Shown in pieces: positions 34,238-41,010 of a stretch of 64,000 bases of DNA (the stretch's first letter is position 1; each line of letters starts with the position of its first letter). The notes beneath the pieces are model-generated. The model did no database searches. It worked only from the letters and a program-made list of their open reading frames with translations, and was not told where the DNA came from. Made by a program: the position numbers and the translations under genes. Where the stretch lies: contig JANVCC010009742.1 of NCBI GenBank assembly GCA_025345505.1, positions 3,352,714 through 3,416,713 on the forward strand, given 5' to 3'. The DNA is from Todiramphus chloris collaris. Taxonomy: Eukaryota; Chordata; Aves; Coraciiformes; Alcedinidae.

Positions 34238-34711
34238 CTACCGCGCGACGTGCTTTTGAACCAGTCGATACTCGTGCCAGATGAGCAGCATGACAAACAG
34301 GTCGAAAACCGTCAGCACGATGAGCGCCGGACTCTGCGTGTAGGAGTAGCGATAAAGCTGATAGGCGATGAATAGCCCCAGAACCACGAGGGACAGCGGA
34401 TAGGCCCACAGCTTGTTGCGCAGCAGCGCAATGACGAGCAGGGCTTTGATGAGGCCGTGGCTCAGCAGATAAAAGGCGTAGAAATGCTGGCTGCTGACGG
34501 AGAAATCGCCGGCGAGCCTTGCGAGGTGCGTGGCGATATAATCATCGGGATCGTCCACGAGTCTCGTCTGTGTGAACGTGTTCACCATCAGCCGGATGGA
34601 GGCCGTGTTGACAAAAACCAGGATCAGACCGCCGATACACTCGATGAGTGCATGGGCGCCCTTCAACAGGATGCTGATCTCGAAAATCCGGTGAATGCGC
34701 TTCTCGTTCAT
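34238..34711 (-). CDS. DUF2127 family membrane protein
   Basis: The 157-residue integral membrane protein has about four membrane segments. The family pattern is HRIFEISILLKGAHALIECIGGLILVF at the N-terminus, FYAFYLLSHGLIKALLVIALLRNKLWAYPLSLVVLGLFIAYQLYRYSYTQSPALIVLTVFDLFVMLLIWHEYR at the end. Its function is unknown. It converges with the DUF1428 gene and lies 20 bp downstream of another membrane protein gene on the same strand, probably one operon. ATG 34711 was chosen for the membrane-helix start. Confidence 0.85.
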   Translation of the reverse strand: MNEKRIHRIFEISILLKGAHALIECIGGLILVFVNTASIRLMVNTFTQTRLVDDPDDYIATHLARLAGDFSVSSQHFYAFYLLSHGLIKALLVIALLRNKLWAYPLSLVVLGLFIAYQLYRYSYTQSPALIVLTVFDLFVMLLIWHEYRLVQKHVAR

Positions 34712-34731
34712 CAGGGCTTCCCGTTTCGCCG

Positions 34732-35457
34732 CTACGCCAGGATATTGACGGCGCGTGCTGCGACAAGGGCGATGGTCAGCAGGGAGAGCGAAGCTTCCGC
34801 CATCATGAGCAGTTTTGCCCGTGGTGACAGGGGCATCGTGTCGGTCGGCGAGAAAGCCGTCGCGTTGGTGAATGACAGAAAGAGGTAGTCGATGAAGCCG
34901 GGTGACCAATCCTTCAGCCGTTCATCCTGAATGACCATTTGCGGGAACTGGAAATCGCCATAAGTTTTTGATGTCAGCCCGCGGCTGGCCGGGCCGCCGC
35001 GGTCGATGCTCCAGTACCAAAGGGTGAAGGCGATGACGTTCGTCACCCATATGTTGACCGCATCGATCAGCAGCGTCTGCGCCGACCCTGCATGACCGCC
35101 GAGAAGGGCTCTTACAAGAAAATACAGCGCGACAAAGTTCATGAACGTGATCAGGATTGTCAGGCCGAGGGCGGCGCGGCGGATCAGGCGCCGCGAACGC
35201 CCGACCAGATGAAAATGCTCGTCCGTCGTTGCCTGCCTTGCCCGCGTCTGCACCCATGCGGTTGCCATGGACAGCGGCGCCAGCAGCAAAAGCTCGATCA
35301 CCGGCGCGAGCCAGCGCGGCCCCCACGAAAAATCATTCACCAGCAGAAACTGCAATCCGGCAACGACGAGGACGGCGGCGCGCGCCATCCAGAAGTCCAG
35401 TGCATGGGTCCGCACCGCCATATGCTTCTGACGGATATCCGTGTGAGCTGTCTGCAC
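34732..35457 (-). CDS. hypothetical membrane protein with channel-like C-terminus
   Basis: The 241-residue protein has about six hydrophobic segments. The C-terminal part, GFIDYLFLSFTNATAFSPTDTMPLSPRAKLLMMAEASLSLLTIALVAARAVNIL, is arranged like the pore loop and last helix of two-helix ion channels (aromatic-rich helix, short loop, then helix), but the TVGYG filter is absent. I do not recognise a named family. It is probably co-transcribed with the DUF2127 gene. The long polar segment TRARQATTDEHFHLVGRSRRLIRR lies between helices 2 and 3. Confidence 0.6.
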   Translation of the reverse strand: MQTAHTDIRQKHMAVRTHALDFWMARAAVLVVAGLQFLLVNDFSWGPRWLAPVIELLLLAPLSMATAWVQTRARQATTDEHFHLVGRSRRLIRRAALGLTILITFMNFVALYFLVRALLGGHAGSAQTLLIDAVNIWVTNVIAFTLWYWSIDRGGPASRGLTSKTYGDFQFPQMVIQDERLKDWSPGFIDYLFLSFTNATAFSPTDTMPLSPRAKLLMMAEASLSLLTIALVAARAVNILA

Positions 35458-35640
35458 TTGTTTTCACCCCGTTGCTGAAAGACCGCTGCATCCACTGCTG
35501 CACCGAAACAGTTCACGGACAATTATGTCCTTGAAGCGGCGGCAGCTGTCAAACGCCTGCGATTTCGGGCACGGGGGTTCTGGAACAAATGCGAGGGATA
35601 GTGCACTGTCCAAGGGCTCAAACCGGAGTAAGACCCCCTC

Positions 35641-36006
35641 ATGCTGTTCAGTCCCGTTGAAACAACCCGCCTTTACCACGCTGCAATCAATGCCCTCGAC
35701 TTTGAGGCACTTGCCGGCTTTTTCGCAATCGATGCCGTCTATGCATCGAGCGGTATCGGCGAGATTGCCGGGCAGGAGGCTATCCTGGACGCATTCAAGG
35801 TCTATTTTGCAAGCTATCCCGATCAGGTTGCCGAGGACGATCTGATCGAAGAGCTGTCGCCCCAATCGGCCAGATCGGTTTGGCGTCTGGTCGCAACGCA
35901 CCGCCAGACGGGTGAAGTGTCCCGGCGTTCCGGCGAGGAAGTCATTCTGTTCGATGCAGCCGGGAAAATTCTGCGCGTGACGGTTCAAGACCGCGATGCC
36001 TCCTGA
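35641..36006 (+). CDS. SnoaL-like / nuclear transport factor 2-fold protein
   Basis: The 121-residue single-domain protein has an N-terminal helix VETTRLYHAAINALDFEALAGFFAIDAVYASSGIGEIAGQEAILDAFKVYFASYPD, then beta strands SARSVWRLVATHRQTGEVSRRSGEEVILFDAAGKILRVTV. This is the SnoaL-like pattern of small isomerase, dehydratase or binding proteins. Ligand and function are unknown. It converges with the ABC permease gene, with a shared hairpin between. Confidence 0.8.
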   Translation: MLFSPVETTRLYHAAINALDFEALAGFFAIDAVYASSGIGEIAGQEAILDAFKVYFASYPDQVAEDDLIEELSPQSARSVWRLVATHRQTGEVSRRSGEEVILFDAAGKILRVTVQDRDAS

Positions 36007-36052
36007 GAAGTCCCGGAAAGCACCGCGGCAAACCGCATTTATGGCTGTCACC

Positions 36053-36079
36053 AGGCAGCCTGACGGGATCAGGCTGTCT
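36053..36079. terminator. bidirectional hairpin between the SnoaL-like gene and the ABC permease
   Basis: CAGCCTGA (36056-36063) pairs with TCAGGCTG (36069-36076) around a 5-base loop. The stem extends by further pairs on each side and is followed by TTCTCTT on the plus strand. It overlaps the permease stop codon. Confidence 0.65.
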
Positions 36080-36845
36080 TCTCTTCAGCCGTATTTGGTC
36101 GCCATTTGATCAGCCGGTTCTCCACCACGTCGAGCACGCGGTCAATGACGAGAACAAAGACGGCCAGGATGATGATACCGGCAAAAACGCCGACTGCATC
36201 GAAATTGCCTTCCGCCTGCGCGATCAGATAGCCAAGGCCTGCCGACGCGCCAAGATATTCACCGATGATGGCGCCGACGACCGCGAAGCCGACCGAGGTG
36301 CGCAGGGAGGACAGAATCCAGCTGGCGGCAGCAGGGAAGTAGACATGGCGCAGGAGTTCTGAACGCTTTGCACCGAGAATACGGGCATTGGCCAGAACCA
36401 CCGGATTGACTTCGCGCACGCCCTGCATGGCATTGAAGAACGTGATGAAGAACACGAGTGTGACGGCAAGCGCCACCTTCGACCACAACCCGAGTCCGAG
36501 CCACAGCACGAAGATCGGCGCAAGCACCACGCGCGGAATGGCATTGAGGCCCTTGATGAACGGGTCGAGAATGCGTGCGGCACTGCGACTGAGGCCGAGC
36601 CAGACGCCGGCGGCAACGCCCAATCCCGTTCCGATGACATAGCCCAGAACGGTTTCCGTCAGCGTGATCGTGACGTGGCGATAAAAATTGGGATCGATGA
36701 CCCAGTTGACGATCTGGTTGAAAATGTCGACGGGTGCCGGAAAGAAGAACACGTCGATGACGCCGGTCGACACGCCAAGCTGCCAGCCGCCGAGGATGGC
36801 CACAAGCAGGCCCAGTTGGATCAGTCGTTCAGTCGCGACGTTCAT
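36069..36845 (-). CDS. ABC transporter permease (SsuC/TauC/NMT1 class)
   Basis: The 258-residue permease has about six membrane segments. The EAA loop is visible in VVLANARILGAKRSELLRHVYFPAAASWILSSLRTSVGFAVVGAIIGEYLGASAGLGYLI. WLGLGLWSKVALAVTLVFFITFFNAMQGV is typical of nitrate/taurine/sulfonate-type importers. ATG 36845 was chosen, giving a 17-bp overlap with the ATPase gene. It is the last gene of a four-gene operon led by a PrpF-like isomerase. Confidence 0.9.
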   Translation of the reverse strand: MNVATERLIQLGLLVAILGGWQLGVSTGVIDVFFFPAPVDIFNQIVNWVIDPNFYRHVTITLTETVLGYVIGTGLGVAAGVWLGLSRSAARILDPFIKGLNAIPRVVLAPIFVLWLGLGLWSKVALAVTLVFFITFFNAMQGVREVNPVVLANARILGAKRSELLRHVYFPAAASWILSSLRTSVGFAVVGAIIGEYLGASAGLGYLIAQAEGNFDAVGVFAGIIILAVFVLVIDRVLDVVENRLIKWRPNTAEEKTA

Positions 36846-37659
36846 AGCTCTTCTCCACTTCGCCGCGCAGCGACGCCCAGATATTGCGGTACAGATCCAT
36901 AAAACGTGGATCCAGTTTGATTTCAGCGACGTCGCGCGGTCTTGCAAGGTCCACGTCGAAGCTGTCGATAACCCGGCTGCGCGGTCCGGCGGCAAGCACC
37001 GCCACCCGGTCGCCGAGCGCGATCGCTTCCTCCAGGTCATGGGTGATCATCACCACGGCGCGGCGCTCCTCCTGCCACAGGCGCAGGAGCTCATTCTGCA
37101 TCAGATGCCGGGTATGGATATCGAGCGCCGAAAACGGCTCGTCCATCAGAATGACTTTCGGACCGGTAATCAGCGCCTGCGCCATCTGCACACGCTTGCG
37201 CTGGCCGCCGGACAGCTGGTGCGGATATCGCTGCTCAAAACCCTTCAAGCCCACCTTGGCCAGCCACATCATCGACCGCTCGCGGCGTTCCGCCGTTGCG
37301 ACGCCTTTGAACAGCAGCCCGAGTTCAACATTCTCGATGGCGGTTTTCCAGGGCAGCAGGGCATCCTGCTGGAACAGGTAGCCGATATCGTTCTGGATGC
37401 CAGAAACCGGATTGCCGTCAATCGCGACGCGGCCGCCGGACGGCTTGAGCAGCCCGGCGATGGCATTCAATATCGTGCTTTTGCCGCATCCGGTGGGACC
37501 GACGATGGCAAGAAACTCCCCATCGGCCACCGTCAGATTGACGTTCTCCACCGCAACGAACGTGCCGAATGACATCGTTACGGAATCGATGGACACCATC
37601 GCTTTTCGCGGCTGTTCAACGGTTGCGGCCGCAACCGGTTTTACCATTGCCAAGGCCAT
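36829..37659 (-). CDS. ABC transporter ATP-binding protein (SsuB/TauB class)
   Basis: The 276-residue ATPase has Walker A GPTGCGKST, LFQQDALLPWKTAIENVELGLLF (Q-loop region), signature LSGGQRKR, Walker [13 protein letters not shown] and H-loop THDLEEA. Its spacing is that of taurine/aliphatic-sulfonate/thiamine-precursor importers. The first roughly 18 residues (ALAMVKPVAAATVEQPRK) are extra, and a GTG or later ATG may be the true start. It sits between the binding protein and permease genes. Confidence 0.92.
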   Translation of the reverse strand: MALAMVKPVAAATVEQPRKAMVSIDSVTMSFGTFVAVENVNLTVADGEFLAIVGPTGCGKSTILNAIAGLLKPSGGRVAIDGNPVSGIQNDIGYLFQQDALLPWKTAIENVELGLLFKGVATAERRERSMMWLAKVGLKGFEQRYPHQLSGGQRKRVQMAQALITGPKVILMDEPFSALDIHTRHLMQNELLRLWQEERRAVVMITHDLEEAIALGDRVAVLAAGPRSRVIDSFDVDLARPRDVAEIKLDPRFMDLYRNIWASLRGEVEKSYERRD

Positions 37660-37670
37660 GGTTCTCTCCC

Positions 37671-38672
37671 TCAGTTCGTGCCTTCGTGCGGCGCTTTGTC
37701 GACGAAATGGTTGGTGTAGGTCTTCTTCAGGTCGATGTCCGTTGCCGCCACCTTGTCATTGAAGCTTTTCAGGACTGCCAGCGGCGTTTCGACTTCGGCC
37801 TCGTTGAAGCGGCCGTCGACCGAGAAGATGGGCTTGGCGTTTGCCACTGCCTTTATGTAGGTTTCCTTGTCTCCGGAAATGAAGGCCTCGGGAAGTTTTT
37901 GAACGATTTCCTCCGGAGCGCTCTTGTTCATCCATTCCAGGGCCTTGACCGTTGCATTGACGACCTTCTGGATCGTCTCCGGATTCTTGTCGATGTAGGA
38001 CTGCGTGGCGTAGAGAACCGAGGTCGGATAGATGCCGCCGTAGATCTCCTTGGCGCCGTCGTCGCTGCGCGCGTCGATCAGGATTTTACCGACGCCCTTG
38101 GCTTCAATGAAGGTCGCCGCCGGATCGTAGTTCACCAGGAGGTCGACCTTTCCCTGTTCGAGAGCGGCGACGGCTGCCGAGCCGGAACCGACGCCGATGA
38201 GCGAAACGTCATCCGCCGAAAGCTGGTGGCGCTGCAGATAGTAGCGAACGAAGAAATCCGACGAGGAGCCGGGGGCGGTAATGCCGATCTTGGCGCCCTT
38301 GATGGTTTCGGGCTTTGCCGGATCGAATGTGCTGTTCTTGCCGCCTGCAAGCACCAGCCCCGAATTGCGCGCCAGCAGCACAATGCCAACAACGTTCTTC
38401 TTCTGCGCCTGCATCTGGATCGTGTGATCGTAGAAGCCGACCGCTATGTCGGTCGAACCGGCGACGAGCGCCTGCAGCGTTTTCGAACCGCCCGAGGCAA
38501 AATTCTCGACGGTGACATCAAGCCCTTCCTTTTCATAAAGGCCGAGGCCCGAAGCGACCGGAAATGGCAGGTTGTTGAGATTGTAAGAGCCGACGCTGAT
38601 GCGGACAGGTTCGGCAAACGCGGATCCTGCGAATGCCACCGTCGCCGCCAGAGCGAGCATGAGTTTATGCAT
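37671..38672 (-). CDS. ABC transporter substrate-binding protein (NMT1/SsuA-like)
   Basis: The 333-residue periplasmic protein has signal peptide HKLMLALAATVAFAGSAFA. The mature part begins EPVRISVGSYNLNNLPFPVASGLGLYEKEGLDVTVENFASGGSKTLQALVAGSTDIAVGFYDHTIQM, the usual NMT1/SsuA start. TIKGAKIGITAPGSSSDFFVRYYLQRHQLSADDVSLIGVGSGSAAVAALEQGKVDLLV is equally typical. ATG 38672 was chosen for the signal peptide. The ligand is unknown; the upstream isomerase gene suggests a carboxylic or aromatic-derived acid. Confidence 0.92.
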   Translation of the reverse strand: MHKLMLALAATVAFAGSAFAEPVRISVGSYNLNNLPFPVASGLGLYEKEGLDVTVENFASGGSKTLQALVAGSTDIAVGFYDHTIQMQAQKKNVVGIVLLARNSGLVLAGGKNSTFDPAKPETIKGAKIGITAPGSSSDFFVRYYLQRHQLSADDVSLIGVGSGSAAVAALEQGKVDLLVNYDPAATFIEAKGVGKILIDARSDDGAKEIYGGIYPTSVLYATQSYIDKNPETIQKVVNATVKALEWMNKSAPEEIVQKLPEAFISGDKETYIKAVANAKPIFSVDGRFNEAEVETPLAVLKSFNDKVAATDIDLKKTYTNHFVDKAPHEGTN

Positions 38673-38719
38673 GGTATTTCCTCCCAGATGTGCGATGCCC
38701 TCCCGGCAACCGCGTTCAA

Positions 38720-39802
38720 TTATGCTGCGCAAACCATTTGCGCTACAGGTTTGGCAAAGACTTGCCCCTCAAACAGACGGCGGGCGGTACGCAATATGCC
38801 GGCGACCGTTGTGCCATTGCGGGATTCCAGCTTGACTTCCAGACGGCCGCTCGGATGTTCGAGAACAAGATTGACCGGAAGCTTGCGTCCTCCGATCAGG
38901 CGTGATGCGACCGTGGCATCGCTGATGCAGGCCGTGGCAATGCCAACGGCTCCCGTCGTGGCGAGGGAGGGATGGCACTGGTGCGGCATGAAATAGCGCA
39001 CATTCAGATCACCGCCGGCTTTCGGTTTTGAGATGAGGACGGGTTTGGGCGTGACCTGCATCCGCACGTCGCCCATGCCCATGCGCTGGCCCGCCTGCAG
39101 CCGCAGCCTTTCCAGCCGCTCGAGGAGGGCACGGTCCGCGTTGAGTTCGACAGCGCTCTCATAGCCTGTTGCTCCGATGGCTGCGGCCTCGAGTATCATC
39201 ATCGGCATGGCGCAATCGATGCAGGTGACATCGATGCCGTCGATGATCTCGCGGGGATGGCCCGTTGGAAACAGCTTGCCGGTTCGTGCTCCGGCAGCGT
39301 CCATGAATGTCAGGGCAATCGGCGCGGCGTGCCCCGGCACCCCGTCAATCGATGCATCGCCGAGATAGGCCACGCGGCCGTCGGGCGTCGGCACCTCCGC
39401 CTCAATCAGCTTGCCGGTGTTGACATTGTGTATCCGCACCCGCGTTACCGGTCCTGTCGTTGTGATCAAACCGGCTTCGATGGCAAACGGGCCAACGGCA
39501 GCAAGCATGTTGCCGCAATTGGGGGATGTGTCGACCATCTGCTGATCGATCCGTACCTGGGCAAAGAGATAGTCGACATCGGCACCCGTGACCGTGGACG
39601 GGCCAACGATGGCAACCTTGCTGGTGACCGGGTTGCCGCCGCCGATACCGTCGATCTGCAGGGGATGACCGGACCCCATCACCGACAGCAGGATCTGGTC
39701 GCGCTGCTGCGGATCGGAGGGAAGATCCGATGCCAGAAAAAACGGTCCCTTGGACGTACCGCCTCTCATGAGGACGCAAGGTATGCGAAGGAGGTCATTC
39801 AT
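38720..39802 (-). CDS. PrpF-family isomerase (2-methylaconitate / 4-oxalomesaconate tautomerase-like)
   Basis: The 360-residue diaminopimelate-epimerase-fold isomerase has PCVLMRGGTSKGPFFLASDLP at the N-terminus, DGIGGGNPVTSKVAIV, and the cysteine-containing DTSPNCGNMLAAVGPFAIEAGLI, whose Cys is usually catalytic in PrpF. Known members isomerise aconitate derivatives or 4-oxalomesaconate in gallate degradation (GalD). It is the first gene of the ABC operon, and a LysR regulator is divergent. ATG 39802 is preferred; ATG 39823 is also in frame. The natural substrate cannot be decided from sequence. Confidence 0.88.
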   Translation of the reverse strand: MNDLLRIPCVLMRGGTSKGPFFLASDLPSDPQQRDQILLSVMGSGHPLQIDGIGGGNPVTSKVAIVGPSTVTGADVDYLFAQVRIDQQMVDTSPNCGNMLAAVGPFAIEAGLITTTGPVTRVRIHNVNTGKLIEAEVPTPDGRVAYLGDASIDGVPGHAAPIALTFMDAAGARTGKLFPTGHPREIIDGIDVTCIDCAMPMMILEAAAIGATGYESAVELNADRALLERLERLRLQAGQRMGMGDVRMQVTPKPVLISKPKAGGDLNVRYFMPHQCHPSLATTGAVGIATACISDATVASRLIGGRKLPVNLVLEHPSGRLEVKLESRNGTTVAGILRTARRLFEGQVFAKPVAQMVCAA

Positions 39803-39851
39803 GGCGCAGCGCTCTTTATTCATGCGTTCAACAGAACAATCTGTCGGTTTC

Positions 39852-39890
39852 TTGCATTTTGCGGTAAGGTGATTGATATGTGAAATGCAA
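39852..39890. promoter_or_regulatory. inverted repeat in the prpF-like / LysR divergent promoter
   Basis: TTGCATTT (39852-39859) and AAATGCAA (39883-39890) are perfect 8-bp inverted arms 23 bp apart, in the 110-bp gap between the two start codons. The location and spacing fit the recognition and activation half-sites of a LysR-type regulator. Confidence 0.6.
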
Positions 39891-39912
39891 AGTTTTCGAG
39901 GATTGATGTGAT

Positions 39913-40812
39913 ATGAGCATTAATTGTGAGATACTGGATCTGCGGGCTTTTCTCTCGGTGGTGGAGCTGGAAAGTTTTCACCGGGCGGCGGAAGTCTTGA
40001 ATCTCTCGCAACCGGCGTTGAGCCGGCGCATCCAGAAGCTGGAGGCAACCATCGGAGCGCCGCTTCTGGAGCGGACCACGCGCCATGTCTCGGCCACGGC
40101 GGTGGGAAGCGAACTCATTCCGCTCGTTCAGCGCATGCTGGAGGAATTTGACGGCTCGCTCTTTGCCGTGCGGGATATCGGCGCCCAGCGCAGCGGGCTC
40201 GTCACCATCGCGTGCCTGCCCACCGCCGCCTTCTATTTTCTGCCGACAGTGATCAAGCAGTTCAATGCCGAATACCCGCACATCCGCTTCCGCATCCTTG
40301 ACCTTCCCGCCACCGACGGGCTTTTGGCTGTTGCCCGCGGCGAGGTGGAATTCGGCATCAACATCATGGGCGCTGCCGACCCCGATCTGATTTTCGACCG
40401 GCTGATCGAGGACCCGTTCGTGCTTGCGGCGCGCAAGGATCACCCGCTTGCCGCCAAAAGCGAACTCGGATGGGAAGACCTGACGCCCTATCCGCTGATT
40501 ACCGTGCACCGCTCCAGCGGCAACCGGACACTGCTCGACGCGGCATTGGCGAAATCCAACCTGAAATTGCGCTGGTTCTACGAGGTGACGCACCTGTCAA
40601 CGTCGCTCGGCCTCGTCGAGGCGGGACTGGGGATTTCCGTGCTGCCCAAGCTGGCAACGCCGCAGGAGGAGCACCCGTTTCTCGTCACTCGGCCGATCCG
40701 AAATCCGGAAATTTCGCGGACCATCGGGGTTGTCCGGCGGCGGGGAGGAACATTGTCACCCGCTGCCGAGCGCTTTCTCAACATGCTGATTGGCACTTGG
40801 TCGGAAGGTTAG
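39913..40812 (+). CDS. LysR-family transcriptional regulator
   Basis: The 299-residue regulator has an N-terminal winged helix (ILDLRAFLSVVELESFHRAAEVLNLSQPALSRRIQKLEATIGAPLLERTTRHVSATAVG) and a C-terminal periplasmic-binding-protein-like effector domain (SGLVTIACLPTAAFYFLPTVIKQFNAEYPHIRFRI). It is divergently transcribed from the PrpF/ABC operon and most likely activates it when the substrate or an intermediate is present. It ends 160 bp before the start of ntrY. Confidence 0.92.
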   Translation: MSINCEILDLRAFLSVVELESFHRAAEVLNLSQPALSRRIQKLEATIGAPLLERTTRHVSATAVGSELIPLVQRMLEEFDGSLFAVRDIGAQRSGLVTIACLPTAAFYFLPTVIKQFNAEYPHIRFRILDLPATDGLLAVARGEVEFGINIMGAADPDLIFDRLIEDPFVLAARKDHPLAAKSELGWEDLTPYPLITVHRSSGNRTLLDAALAKSNLKLRWFYEVTHLSTSLGLVEAGLGISVLPKLATPQEEHPFLVTRPIRNPEISRTIGVVRRRGGTLSPAAERFLNMLIGTWSEG

Positions 40813-40943
40813 GGCGGCGTGAAAACTGCTTCTTCAAGGGAAGCTGTGATCCGCAATACGCTGGCCATTGACCGGGTCAACCCGAAAGGATGAGCCGTGC
40901 CAAACGTGCGGTGTTGAAGCAATTCTGCACAGGTTTCGACGAG

Positions 40944-41010
40944 AGGGCTGTTGAACCGAATGAGGAGGGTATGATGACCTATGTTGATGGATTTGTGCTT
41001 GCCGTACCGA
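40944..41010 (+). repeat. 67-bp direct repeat, copy 2 (at the 5' end of ntrY)
   Basis: This is an exact copy of 33818-33884. It brings an AGGAGG box (40963-40968), ATGs at 40971 and 40974 and the first 12-13 codons of the DUF1428 gene. They run in frame into ntrY. Both edges are sharp: the sequences differ immediately before 40944 and from 41011 on. Confidence 0.95.

Noticed and set aside
4300-40973. integrative element or prophage
   Set aside because: No integrase, recombinase, transposase, phage structural gene, tRNA target or terminal repeat was found in the interval.
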